DNA from: JAYUJH01 sp043765375
GTDB lineage: Bacteria > Pseudomonadota > Alphaproteobacteria > Rickettsiales > UBA998
Assembly (NCBI GenBank): GCA_043765375.1
Contig: JAYUJH010000017.1
Span: 62,001-126,000 of the forward strand
DNA: 64,000 nucleotides
Direction: 5' to 3'
Part shown: piece by piece, positions 34,531-43,776 of the stretch
Numbering within the stretch: position 1 is the stretch's first letter
Layout of the letters: each line of letters starts with the position of its first letter
Program-made: the position numbers and the translations under genes
Notes under the pieces: generated by a model
Databases searched by the model: none
What the model saw: only the letters and a program-made list of their open reading frames with translations
Told to the model about the DNA's origin: nothing

Positions 34531-37500
34531 TCACCTCTTAGCGTGATATTCCTGCAATGAACGCACCTCAAAGCCGTTTTTAGTTTCCACATATTGTAAT
34601 GCTGAAACTAATGCTTTTGCCCCCGCCATAGTGGTGCAATATGGAATATTTTGTGTTAGTGATGTCTGGCGAATTGACGCACTATCCTTCACTGATTGCA
34701 CCCCTTCGGTTGTGTTGATTAGCAAGTTGATTTTGCCATCACGCAACAAATCCACAATATGCGGGCTGCCTTGGCGCACTTTATTAACGGGAATTGCAAC
34801 AATATGATGCGCCCGCAAATAATCACATGTGCCTTGGGTGGCAATGATATTATAATCTAAATCCAGCAAATCTTTGCATAATTCAACCAGCCCTGCTTTA
34901 TCAAAATCTTTGACTGAAACAAATACTGCACCTGCTTTGGGCAAATGCGAGCCTGTAGCAAGATAAGCCTTGGCGAATGCGGCGGCGAAATCAGTATCTA
35001 TTCCCATAACTTCACCTGTTGATTTCATTTCAGGCCCGAGTAAAGTATCCACTCCAGCGAACCTTTTGAATGGTAACACGGCTTCCTTCACGGCGACATG
35101 TTTTAATTTGCGGTTTGAATAGCGATCATTGGCGGATAATCCCACGTCGGCTAGCTTCTCTCCCGCCATGAAACGAGCTGCATATTTCGCTATTGGGATA
35201 CCAATCGCTTTGGCAACAAATGGAACAGTTCGTGATGCGCGCGGATTAACTTCAATTACAAATATTTCACCATCTTTAATTGCAAATTGAATATTCATCA
35301 ACCCTATCACTTTTAATGCTTTAGCAAGTGCAATAGTTTGTTTGGTTAGTTCGTCCACCATTTCATCGCCTAAAGTGTTGGTTGGCAATGAACAGGCGGA
35401 ATCGCCCGAGTGAATGCCCGCCTCTTCAATATGCTCCATAATTCCAGCGATATAGACATTTTGCCCGTCACATAGTGCATCAACATCAATCTCAATTGCA
35501 TTTTTGAGGAAAGAATCCACTAATATTGGGTTATCCGAGAACTCTCGCAGCACTTCCGCCAAATATATTTTTAGCGTTTCAGAATCATAAATAATTTGCA
35601 TGGCTCGCCCGCCTAGCACATAAGAAGGGCGCACCACCACGGGGTAACCAATTTCTTCCGCTTGTTCAAGCACTTCGGCTTCGCTATGGCAAATATTATT
35701 TTCAGGTTGCTTTAATTCTAGGTTATATAATAATTTTTGAAAGCGTTCTCGGTCTTCGGCGAGGTCAATAGAATCAGGTGACGTGCCAATGATTGGTATG
35801 CCAGCATTTTGCAAATGATGCGCCAATTTTAGGGGAGTTTGTCCACCAAATTGCACAATCACCCCTTTAACATAGCCATTTTGTTGTTCTTTACGAATTA
35901 GATTTATTACATCTTCAGCGGTTAATGGCTCAAAATATAGCCTATCGGAGGTATCATAATCAGTTGAAACAGTTTCAGGATTGCAATTCACCATGATGGT
36001 TTCATAGCCCGCTTCACTCAAAGCATATGCGGCGTGAACACAGCAATAATCAAACTCAATTCCTTGCCCAATACGGTTTGGCCCACCGCCGAGAATGATG
36101 ATTTTTTCACGATCTGTTGGCTCAGATTCACATGCTCCATCATGCAGCCCGTCACCTTCATAGGTGGAATACATATAAGGCGTGAGTGCGTCAAACTCGC
36201 CTGCGCATGTATCAATTCGTTTATAAACGGGCGTAACATTCAGGCTTTCTCGCAGTTCCAAGACTTTTGCAGCTGTAGTTTTGGTTAGCTGCCCTAAACG
36301 TTCATCGCTAAATCCTTGTTTTTTGACATATAATAAATCATGTTTATTGGTTGGCAAGCCAGATGCGGTTATTGAGTTTTCTAGCTGGATAATTTCTTCA
36401 ATTTGGCGCAAAAACCATTTGTCATAACGGCTTAAATCGTAAATCTCATCAACGGTGAAGCCATGACGAAACGCATCTCCCACCACCAATAACCGCTCAG
36501 GAGTTGGTTGTTTGAGGCGAGATTCAATTTCAGCCCGAGTTGCATCAGACAGCATCACTTCATTAAAACCACATAAGCCCGTTTCCAACGCCCGCATTGC
36601 TTTTTGCAGCGATTCTTTGAAGTTTCGTCCGATTGCCATTGCCTCCCCCACGGATTTCATGGCAGTGGTTAAAGTGCGATTTGCCTCAGGGAACTTCTCA
36701 AATGCAAAACGTGGAATCTTTACCACCACATAATCAATGCTTGGCTCAAATGATGCAGGCGTTGCTTTAGTTACATCATTGGTGATTTCATCAAGCGTAT
36801 AACCAATCGCCAATTTTGCCGCAACTGAGGCAATAGGAAACCCTGTCGCTTTGGAGGCAAGGGCAGATGAACGGGAAACCCGAGGGTTCATCTCAATCAC
36901 CACCATACGCCCATTTTCAGGATTTACCGCAAATTGTACATTTGAACCGCCAGTATCCACACCAATTTCACGCAGCACAGCGATGCTTGCATTACGCATG
37001 ATTTGATATTCTTTGTCGCTCAAAGTGAGTGCGGGCGCAACTGTGATGGAATCCCCCGTATGCACTCCCATTGGGTCAATATTCTCAATGGAACAAACGA
37101 TAATACAATTATCCGCATTGTCACGCACCACTTCCATCTCAAACTCTTTCCAACCGAGCAAAGATTCATCAATTAGCACTTCATTTGTGGGTGATGCTTC
37201 CAGCCCTTGCGCCACGATTTGCTCAAACTCTGCTTGCGTATAAGCAATTCCACCGCCCGAACCTCCCATCGTAAATGATGGACGAATAATTGCGGGTAAC
37301 CCCACTTCTTTCAGCAATATTTGTGCTTGTGCCATGGAGCTAGCAACTCCTTGTTTGGGGCATTCCAAGCCAATATTTCGCATGGATATGGCGAATAATC
37401 CTCTATCCTCCGCTTTATTGATTGCTTGCAATGATGCGCCGATTAACTCAACATTATATCTGGCGAGAACCCCGCTTTCTGCTAGTGATTTAGCACAATT

Positions 37501-37788
37501 CAATGCTGTTTGCCCGCCCATGGTTGGCAGCAACGCATCGGGGCGTTCTCGCGCAATGATTTTCTCCACAAACTCTGGCGTAATTGGCTCAATATAAGTT
37601 GCATCTGCCATATCAGGGTCAGTCATGATGGTGGCGGGGTTGGAGTTCACCAATATCACTCGGTAACCTTCTTCACGCAATGCTTTGCAGGCTTGTGTCC
37701 CCGAATAATCAAACTCGCACGCTTGCCCAATCACAATTGGCCCCGCCCCAATAATTAATATGGAAGAAATATCATTACGTTTTGGCAT
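34531..37788 (-). CDS. carB: Carbamoyl-phosphate synthase large subunit CarB
   Basis: Makes carbamoyl phosphate from bicarbonate, ammonia (from CarA glutaminase) and two ATP, feeding arginine and pyrimidine synthesis. It is 1085 residues, the usual size. The first ATP-grasp half starts ILIIGAGPIVIGQACEFDYSG and the second IIILGGGPNRIGQGIEFDYC (about residue 560). Grasp motifs VIEMNPRVSRSSALASKATG and VIEVNPRASRTVPFVAKAIG are both present. The C-terminal MGS-like allosteric domain starts at about 945. carA, usually just upstream, is not in the window. The start ATG has gtgag six bases before it. Confidence 0.98.
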   Translation of the reverse strand: MPKRNDISSILIIGAGPIVIGQACEFDYSGTQACKALREEGYRVILVNSNPATIMTDPDMADATYIEPITPEFVEKIIARERPDALLPTMGGQTALNCAKSLAESGVLARYNVELIGASLQAINKAEDRGLFAISMRNIGLECPKQGVASSMAQAQILLKEVGLPAIIRPSFTMGGSGGGIAYTQAEFEQIVAQGLEASPTNEVLIDESLLGWKEFEMEVVRDNADNCIIVCSIENIDPMGVHTGDSITVAPALTLSDKEYQIMRNASIAVLREIGVDTGGSNVQFAVNPENGRMVVIEMNPRVSRSSALASKATGFPIASVAAKLAIGYTLDEITNDVTKATPASFEPSIDYVVVKIPRFAFEKFPEANRTLTTAMKSVGEAMAIGRNFKESLQKAMRALETGLCGFNEVMLSDATRAEIESRLKQPTPERLLVVGDAFRHGFTVDEIYDLSRYDKWFLRQIEEIIQLENSITASGLPTNKHDLLYVKKQGFSDERLGQLTKTTAAKVLELRESLNVTPVYKRIDTCAGEFDALTPYMYSTYEGDGLHDGACESEPTDREKIIILGGGPNRIGQGIEFDYCCVHAAYALSEAGYETIMVNCNPETVSTDYDTSDRLYFEPLTAEDVINLIRKEQQNGYVKGVIVQFGGQTPLKLAHHLQNAGIPIIGTSPDSIDLAEDRERFQKLLYNLELKQPENNICHSEAEVLEQAEEIGYPVVVRPSYVLGGRAMQIIYDSETLKIYLAEVLREFSDNPILVDSFLKNAIEIDVDALCDGQNVYIAGIMEHIEEAGIHSGDSACSLPTNTLGDEMVDELTKQTIALAKALKVIGLMNIQFAIKDGEIFVIEVNPRASRTVPFVAKAIGIPIAKYAARFMAGEKLADVGLSANDRYSNRKLKHVAVKEAVLPFKRFAGVDTLLGPEMKSTGEVMGIDTDFAAAFAKAYLATGSHLPKAGAVFVSVKDFDKAGLVELCKDLLDLDYNIIATQGTCDYLRAHHIVAIPVNKVRQGSPHIVDLLRDGKINLLINTTEGVQSVKDSASIRQTSLTQNIPYCTTMAGAKALVSALQYVETKNGFEVRSLQEYHAKR

Positions 37789-37956
37789 TGGAACTCACAA
37801 ACATTAAGGTTTTTAACTATTTTACCTAATAATATGTTTTTTGTTAGTTAGCAATTTATTTTGCATATGATGTTTATTATATTGGTTTGAGGCGGGTATT
37901 TTTGGAGTAGATACTTGCTTAATTTCCCTCGTCAACTCTTATCATTTTAAGCAGTT

Positions 37957-38043
37957 TCGTCACTTCAGCGCAGGCTGGATTACGTGGAGCAACTACACAA
38001 ATGTTGCTTAAATTATAGATACCAGCCTCCGCTGGTATGACGA
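37957..38043. repeat. Large inverted-repeat element (REP-like)
   Basis: The left arm, tcgtcacttcagcgcaggct and onward to 37980, matches the reverse complement of the right arm (38019-38043, ending ggtatgacga): both read TCGTCA, then CAGCG(C/G)AGGCTGG. The right arm itself contains the perfect hairpin accagc/gctggt at 38021-38036. About 38 bases separate the arms. The layout resembles the palindromic dispersed repeats found in many alphaproteobacteria. It lies in the carB upstream gap (37789-38115), which holds no other feature I can name. Confidence 0.75.
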
Positions 38044-38115
38044 ACTCTAGCAATTTCTTCCCCTGCCTTTTTCAGGTGATGATATGACAATTATATATGA
38101 TAGAAAAAATCCCTA

Positions 38116-38292
38116 TCAAGTTCGTGGCTTTCTCACCAATAAATATAATGGTAAGAAGACAATTAGCAACGCAAACACGCCAATCCCCCATAAAGTGCCA
38201 TTCATTCCACGCTCATTTGCATCTTTAGCGATTACTACCCCAGCGACTGCTGCTACAATTAACCCAATAATAAAATACATATTTATCTTCAT
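38116..38292 (-). CDS. Small two-helix membrane protein (58 residues)
   Basis: A short frame from ATG 38292 to TGA 38116 giving MKINMYFIIGLIVAAVAGVV, then IAKDANERGMNGTLWGIG, then VFALLIVFLPLYLLVRKPRT. It has two membrane helices with a short polar loop DANERGMNG, and a basic C-terminus, which looks like a real small membrane protein. The loop pattern (D-A-x-x-R-G-M-N, then W-G-x-G) resembles conserved uncharacterised small proteins with this topology. The opposite strand has a 100-codon frame over the same stretch that looks non-biological. The ribosome site is weak (actagaaac). Confidence 0.6.
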   Translation of the reverse strand: MKINMYFIIGLIVAAVAGVVIAKDANERGMNGTLWGIGVFALLIVFLPLYLLVRKPRT

Positions 38293-38452
38293 GTTTCTAG
38301 TTAGTTACTCTATAATGATATATCGCTTTAATATGCTTCAAGCAATTATATTATGTATTATGTGTGGGTTCTGGTATGACAACTAATAAATATTTTAATA
38401 TTCATTAAAATGAAATATATTTTCGCTATAATAATTTTTTTAGAGATTAAAA

Positions 38453-39520
38453 ATGACTAATAACTTGAGTGACTTAGCTTTTGAAGCGTTAAAAGCAAAA
38501 AATAAGGATATAACATTCCCGACGGTTTATCATGATACGCTACATGCCGTAACTCATTTCGCTTTTGATGGAGATTTATCTAAGAAATTACCAACGCTTG
38601 GCACAAGCCCACATCATGAAGCGATTGTTACCATAACTCAATGTGTTTTATTGAATTACCATGCTTTGCTTGATACAGACGGATTGGTGTTAGGCGCAAC
38701 AAGAGGCTCTTCAAGTGTTTATAAAAAACAATCTAGCTCAATAACAAAGCATGATTTGACTCTTGAAGAAATGAAAGCCATTCTCGCAATAGAAGTTTTG
38801 GTTGATGAAAAAACGGCGGCAAAAGCAAACCATGGACAAGAATTTTTTAAGAATTTCCCCGAAAACATTGATGGCAAAACATTCAAGCAAGATTTTTTGC
38901 AATGGGCAATGATAGGTCATAAAGTTGATGAAAAAGGATTATATGATTTCTATCATTATAGAAATCCATTGGCAGATGATGCAACTGTAGAACAAGCAAA
39001 ACAAATGTTACTTGATGAACCTGCTTTTGAGTTGTCACCAAAAGAAGAAGTTAAACTTAATTGGAGGAAACATTCCGCCACTAAAGTCATGTTTGGCGAT
39101 ATTGGCGATTATAAAAACGAACTTCGGATAGATAATTTTGAACAATCTGATGCTAAACTTAAGTGTGATGCAATTGACAAACAAATTGCAGAGCGCAATT
39201 TTAAGTGTCCCATTTCTGACCAAGCATTAGAATGCTATATGATGCGAGCAGAGCTAATAAAGCAGCAATTGCAACCCTATTTGGAAAAGAAAAAATGTAG
39301 CAACATTTTTGAACTTGAATATTTAGATTTTCATGCAATTCCGCCAAAGTTATTTGCGGTTAGCAAGGCAGAGGTGATGGCTGCGCTAGAAGAAAAGCAT
39401 GGAATTGATAAGGGTAACAGAGAACGTTTCAGCATAGCAACAAATATAAAACCCGCAAATCAAATTATTTCAGCAAGTGCTTTGCACCAAGCACCTGCTG
39501 AACCACAATTGCAACGTTAA
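38453..39520 (+). CDS. Soluble protein of unknown function
   Basis: A 355-residue charged protein with no membrane segment or signal peptide. Segments such as HHEAIVTITQCVLLNYHALL and SDQALECYMMRAELIKQQLQ suggest an all-helical fold. His and Tyr are frequent (FYHYRNPL). No known motif is recognised. The last 40 residues are low in structure (Ala, Pro, Gln). Its stop shares the bases TTAA at 39517-39520 with the stop of the convergent porin gene. It is preceded by a 160-base A/T-rich gap and has only a weak ribosome site. Confidence 0.65.
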   Translation: MTNNLSDLAFEALKAKNKDITFPTVYHDTLHAVTHFAFDGDLSKKLPTLGTSPHHEAIVTITQCVLLNYHALLDTDGLVLGATRGSSSVYKKQSSSITKHDLTLEEMKAILAIEVLVDEKTAAKANHGQEFFKNFPENIDGKTFKQDFLQWAMIGHKVDEKGLYDFYHYRNPLADDATVEQAKQMLLDEPAFELSPKEEVKLNWRKHSATKVMFGDIGDYKNELRIDNFEQSDAKLKCDAIDKQIAERNFKCPISDQALECYMMRAELIKQQLQPYLEKKKCSNIFELEYLDFHAIPPKLFAVSKAEVMAALEEKHGIDKGNRERFSIATNIKPANQIISASALHQAPAEPQLQR

Positions 39521-40716
39521 AACAACAATCCAGTTTCCAACAACAACCGAGCTTGTCCATTGGCTGTGCCTCCCTTATCAAACCCCGAGCCAGATGGTGA
39601 GTTTTGTAACCCAACATATGATGCTTCCGCCCGAGCAAAAAATATCCCTTCCTTGTAAGTTGGGGTTAAGGTGATTGACCAAGCCTCGCTATCACGTCCA
39701 TAAAGCATGGCAGAGCCACCACTTGAGGTGATATATTCACTGCGAGCTGCTAAACCATAATTCTCATTAAACTGATAATTGCCAAGCAATGCAAAACCAA
39801 GCGTTGAACCTTCATCGCCTATGCCAATTGCTTTATCCTCTGCAACATGATTATATTGCATATAAGGCGAGATAAGCAATTTATCCTTGGTATATGTATA
39901 TGTTAGCGTATAAATATGGTCATTATTTTGCAATAATGGCGTGGCGAAGTTGGATTTGCCTGTTTGCCCTAAATTGCCACCGCCAGAGAATGCAACGGCG
40001 TGATTTTCATCAATAACATAACCCGCATAACCGCTTATCCAATTATACTGCCCTGAATAAAAACCATCATTCAATGAAATAGCGGCTGAAAGCCCACCAT
40101 CAACATAATCTAACTGCACCCCACGATTAACCGCATTTTCTTGGTTCCATAGCAATCCACGTTGGATATTGATGTTTTGGAATGTATAAGTATATTCTGC
40201 GCCAATCAAAGTTGGCAATTTACCCGCACTAAATGAAAAGTTTTCATGTGGTGCAAGGGTGAGGTAAGCAACGGGCAGCAAGCCGAACAAATTATCGGTG
40301 CTATCACCTGAATTAACGTAAGCTGTGCCAAGAGCGGGGATTGAATAACCCCCTGCTTGTGCATAAAACTGCACTAATCCGCTATTTTTTTGAATGAAAA
40401 CTTGTCCATTGCTTAAATCAAGATGGCTACCATCATCTATTGCAACATTGTTTGTTTGTGCAAATGCTAGCCCTGTTAGCACCCCACCAATATGCACATC
40501 GCCGATGATTCCCGCATCAACGGAATATGGCGCAGGGTTTTTGTTGAGTGTTGGAGAGAGGTCAGGGAAAGCAACTGCTCCACTATTTGCGGGCGGGGTT
40601 GCCTCAATAGCACTGGTTGCGGTTGCAGTTTGAGCTAGGGCAATTTGCGCCGTGATAATTTGTGAACTGATGATGGTAGTTAAAAATGTAGCAGTTAAAA
40701 ATGCAGTTTTATTCAT
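39517..40716 (-). CDS. Porin-like outer membrane beta-barrel protein
   Basis: About 399 residues. A signal peptide of about 28 residues ends with IALAQT. The mature part has alternating hydrophobic strands, many Gly, Tyr and Asn, and ends in the aromatic/hydrophobic strand ARLLLETGLLF expected of an outer membrane barrel. Segments such as LSAAISLNDGFYSGQYNWISG and PTLIGAEYTYTFQN resemble the BBP2/OmpL-like porin group. The frame is open to a TTG at 40734, but aaggaga lies inside those extra codons and is correctly spaced for the ATG at 40716, so that is the start. The solute is unknown. It is divergent from eptA. Confidence 0.82.
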   Translation of the reverse strand: MNKTAFLTATFLTTIISSQIITAQIALAQTATATSAIEATPPANSGAVAFPDLSPTLNKNPAPYSVDAGIIGDVHIGGVLTGLAFAQTNNVAIDDGSHLDLSNGQVFIQKNSGLVQFYAQAGGYSIPALGTAYVNSGDSTDNLFGLLPVAYLTLAPHENFSFSAGKLPTLIGAEYTYTFQNINIQRGLLWNQENAVNRGVQLDYVDGGLSAAISLNDGFYSGQYNWISGYAGYVIDENHAVAFSGGGNLGQTGKSNFATPLLQNNDHIYTLTYTYTKDKLLISPYMQYNHVAEDKAIGIGDEGSTLGFALLGNYQFNENYGLAARSEYITSSGGSAMLYGRDSEAWSITLTPTYKEGIFFARAEASYVGLQNSPSGSGFDKGGTANGQARLLLETGLLF

Positions 40717-40870
40717 GAAAAAATCTCCTTGCAAAGATAAGTTGTTAAAGGATATAACGCCTTAAAATATATAATTTCATATTGTTAAATCCAACATATT
40801 AAGAAACTATGAATGTGATAAAATGTGATATATGGTTTTTGTGTAACATTAACGCTTTGCGGGAAAGTGA

Positions 40871-42496
40871 ATGAATAAATTGCTGAAAATATTTAACCGT
40901 GATATCTCACTTAACCAATTGATATTGCTGGTATCTTTGTTTTGGAGTGCGTTTGCTAATAACTCATTTTATGCAAGCATATTGCAGGTATATCCTTTAA
41001 GCGTCACTAAATGGAGTTTTTTGGCGGCAGTGGTTTTTGGTGCATTTAGCTTGATTATGTTGCTGCTTTGCATCAGTTGCACCCGCAAAACATGTAAGCC
41101 TATATTGATAATATTACTCATCTCATCAGCATTTGTTGCCTATTTTATGGACGCATATAATGTGATGATTAATGTTGATGTGGTGCGCAATACTCTCAAT
41201 TCGGATAGCCGAGAAATTAATGATTTGTTTAGTATGAAATTGATATTTTATGTGGTGATGCTTGGTTTATTGCCGTCATTATTTGTATGGCGAGCCAAAA
41301 TTGCACCGCAACCATTTAAGAAAGCCATATTTACACGATTGAAAATAATAATTATGTTGTTAATGCTTAATGTTGCGCTTTTTCTGTGGCATGGTGCAGC
41401 GTTTGCCTCATTTTTCCGTGAGCATAAAGAAATTAGATATTACGCTAATCCCGCTAATTATATTTATGCGGTGACTAAAGTTGCGGTGCGTTCATTGCAA
41501 GCATCAAGTTGGTGGTCTGGCAATGGTGAGATAATCAAAATTGGTGAAGATGCAAAACTTATTCTGCCTCGCACCAAACCAAAATTGATAATGTTTGTGG
41601 TGGGTGAAACTGTGCGGGCAGATAGATTTTCGTTGAATGGCTATCAGCGTCAAACCAACCCATTGCTTGCCAAGCATGATGTTGTGAGCTTTGCTGATGT
41701 CACAAGTTGTGGCACTTCAACTAACATATCATTGCCGTGTATGTTCTCCAATTTTGGGGTTGATAATTTTGATGGTGGCGTTGCTAAAAACACTGAAAAT
41801 GTGTTGGACATTCTCAAGCGTTTGGGGGTTGCTGTGTTATGGCGGGATAATAATTCTAGCTCCAAAGGAGTTGCTGACCGTGTTGATTATGTGGATTATC
41901 GCTTTGAACCACTCAACAAAATATGCGACAAAGGCGAATGTCGTGATATTGGTATGTTAGATAGCGATTTGCAAAAATATATTGATGCTAAAAATGGCGA
42001 TGTGTTAATTGTTTTGCATCAAATGGGTAATCACGGCCCCGCATATTATAAACGTTATCCTGATGCGTTTGAGCGTTTCACTCCAGCTTGCCAAACCAAT
42101 GAATTGGCGGAGTGTAGCCTAGATGAGATTGGCAATGCTTATGATAATGCTGTGTTATATACTGATTATTTCCTAGGCGAGGCGATTAAGTTTTTGCAAC
42201 ATAATGAACCCAAGTTTGAAGTAGCGATGATTTATGTGGGGGATCACGGGGAATCACTGGGTGAAAACGGGCTATATTTACATGGAATACCTAATTTTAT
42301 TGCGCCATTAACTCAGCGCAAAGTGCCGTTGATTGCATGGATTGGGGCAGAAAATACGCATAATAAAGCAATTATGGCCAGCCTAAATCGCCATAAAAAC
42401 AAAGCCATAACGCATGATTACATGTTTCACACAATCCTTGGTATGATTGCTGTTGAGACTAAACTTTATAATGAAAAATTAGATTTGACGAGGTGA
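40871..42496 (+). CDS. eptA: Phosphoethanolamine transferase (EptA-like)
   Basis: Transfers phosphoethanolamine from phosphatidylethanolamine to lipid A or core sugars, which lowers surface charge and affects polymyxin resistance. It is 541 residues: five membrane helices to about residue 185, then a periplasmic alkaline-phosphatase-fold domain. Zinc and catalytic residues are visible: Glu in VVGETVRADRFSLNGY, the nucleophile Thr in SCGTSTNISLPCM, Asp-His in YVGDHGESLGENGLYLHG, and HQMGNHGPAYYKRYP. The length and order match EptA. dgkA follows three bases after the stop, which supports this substrate chemistry. EptA, EptB and EptC cannot be told apart by eye. Confidence 0.9.
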   Translation: MNKLLKIFNRDISLNQLILLVSLFWSAFANNSFYASILQVYPLSVTKWSFLAAVVFGAFSLIMLLLCISCTRKTCKPILIILLISSAFVAYFMDAYNVMINVDVVRNTLNSDSREINDLFSMKLIFYVVMLGLLPSLFVWRAKIAPQPFKKAIFTRLKIIIMLLMLNVALFLWHGAAFASFFREHKEIRYYANPANYIYAVTKVAVRSLQASSWWSGNGEIIKIGEDAKLILPRTKPKLIMFVVGETVRADRFSLNGYQRQTNPLLAKHDVVSFADVTSCGTSTNISLPCMFSNFGVDNFDGGVAKNTENVLDILKRLGVAVLWRDNNSSSKGVADRVDYVDYRFEPLNKICDKGECRDIGMLDSDLQKYIDAKNGDVLIVLHQMGNHGPAYYKRYPDAFERFTPACQTNELAECSLDEIGNAYDNAVLYTDYFLGEAIKFLQHNEPKFEVAMIYVGDHGESLGENGLYLHGIPNFIAPLTQRKVPLIAWIGAENTHNKAIMASLNRHKNKAITHDYMFHTILGMIAVETKLYNEKLDLTR

Positions 42497-42499
42497 TTT

Positions 42500-42838
42500 A
42501 TGCAGCGAATATGGCGAGCATTATTATATTCCCTAGCGGGGTTTAAGGCAGCTTGGCGTGACGAGCCAGCATTCCGTGAGGAAATTATGTTGGCAATAAT
42601 CCTTGTGCCATTAGCATTTTTTGTTGCGCCAAATGCAATTGCCTTGGTGCTGATGGTTGGAAGTGTGCTGCTGGTGCTTGCGTTGGAATTGTTGAACACG
42701 GCGGTGGAAGCAACGGTTAATCGCATCGGGTTGCAGCGTGATGACTTAGCAAAAAAAGCCAAAGATACGGCAAGCGCAGCAGTGTTGATTGGGTTGCTAA
42801 ATGTTTCATTCACATGGTGCGTTTTATTGTGGTGGTGA
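42500..42838 (+). CDS. dgkA: Diacylglycerol kinase DgkA
   Basis: Small integral membrane kinase that phosphorylates diacylglycerol to phosphatidic acid. It is 112 residues with three membrane helices. The catalytic signature is E-L-L-N-T-A-V-E-A in LALELLNTAVEATVNRIG, and AAWRDEPAFREE is the N-terminal amphipathic part. DAG is the by-product of EptA, encoded immediately upstream, so the pair forms a transfer-and-recycle unit. The ribosome site aggtga overlaps the eptA stop. Confidence 0.95.
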   Translation: MQRIWRALLYSLAGFKAAWRDEPAFREEIMLAIILVPLAFFVAPNAIALVLMVGSVLLVLALELLNTAVEATVNRIGLQRDDLAKKAKDTASAAVLIGLLNVSFTWCVLLWW

Positions 42839-42885
42839 GGGGAAATAAATGCTAGCAATATCAACCAAACTTTGAGGAATTAATC

Positions 42886-43494
42886 ATGTTCACAGGAATA
42901 ATTAGCGATATAGGAATTGTGCGGGATCTAACTTCACCACAAGCAAATATGCGCCGCTTAACCATTCAAACCGTGTATGATGTAGAAAATATAAATATTG
43001 GTGCATCAATTGCGCATGATGGTTGTTGCTTAACCGTTGTTACCAAAGAATATATTAACGGATATAATTGCTATATGGTGGAAGCATCGGAGCATACTTT
43101 AAGCCATACCACGCTTGGCTTATTGCAAGTTGGTGACCATATTAATTTGGAGCGAGCATTAAAAGCGGGCGATGAACTTGGTGGGCATATTGTCAGTGGG
43201 CATGTTGATGGGGTGGCAGAAATTGCCCGCATTAATGATGATGGTGAATGCAGGAATTATGCGATAACCCCGCCCCCACATTTATTGCCATATATAGCCA
43301 GCAAAGGTTCAGTGACGTTGGACGGAACTTCACTCACTGTAACTTGGGTTAAAGATGCACAATTTGGGTTGACGCTGATTCCGCATACATTGCAAGCAAC
43401 CACATGGGGCAAGCGCAAAGTTGGTGACAAACTAAATATTGAAATTGATGTGCTAGCGAGATATGTTCAGCGTATGTTGGAATGTAAATCATAA
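42886..43494 (+). CDS. ribE: Riboflavin synthase alpha chain
   Basis: Dismutates two 6,7-dimethyl-8-ribityllumazine molecules to riboflavin. It is 202 residues made of two lumazine-binding repeats: MFTGIISDIGIV at the start of the first, with SIAHDGCCLTVV; and GHIVSGHVDGVAEI in the second, with KGSVTLDGTSLTV. These are standard motifs. It follows dgkA by 47 bases, with a gaggaatta ribosome site. Other rib genes and an FMN riboswitch are not in the window. Palindromic repeat copy B lies downstream. Confidence 0.96.
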   Translation: MFTGIISDIGIVRDLTSPQANMRRLTIQTVYDVENINIGASIAHDGCCLTVVTKEYINGYNCYMVEASEHTLSHTTLGLLQVGDHINLERALKAGDELGGHIVSGHVDGVAEIARINDDGECRNYAITPPPHLLPYIASKGSVTLDGTSLTVTWVKDAQFGLTLIPHTLQATTWGKRKVGDKLNIEIDVLARYVQRMLECKS

Positions 43495-43529
43495 TAATAT
43501 AACAAGTAAATTAGGTTGAATTAAATTAA

Positions 43530-43686
43530 GCTAAATTAGGTTGCGTTATGATTTCGCTGATGCGCTAGCGAAAATTGTAGTTTTATGAGCATTCAAGCGA
43601 TATGTATTAAATATACATGAGCGAAGAAGCGCAAGTGAAAATACGATTTGCAGCAAGCAACAGTAGAAATAACAATGCAACCTAGC
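43530..43686 (+). repeat. Interspersed palindromic repeat, copy B (long form)
   Basis: About 157 bases between ribE and skp. The left arm is aggttgcgttatgatttcgc and onward to 43569. The right arm is 43629-43686, ending acaatgcaacctagc. Their reverse complements align at roughly three-quarters of positions, so the whole can fold. Compared with copy A it has an additional segment of about 65 bases (43565-43628) placed exactly between tgcgc and gcgcaagtg, so it looks like a nested insertion or the ancestral full-length form. Confidence 0.8.
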
Positions 43687-43776
43687 AAAAATAGCAAAAA
43701 TAATGCTAGCTAAATTGATTGTATATTGATAATGGTGATATATATAAAATAAATTATATTTGGGTTGAGATTGATA

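Noticed and set aside
38084..38386. 100-codon plus-strand frame in the carB upstream region
   Set aside because: Low-complexity, non-protein-like sequence overlapping a better small membrane protein on the minus strand.
42466..42864. Minus-strand frame of 132 codons over dgkA
   Set aside because: dgkA on the plus strand has full family motifs; this is its antisense shadow.
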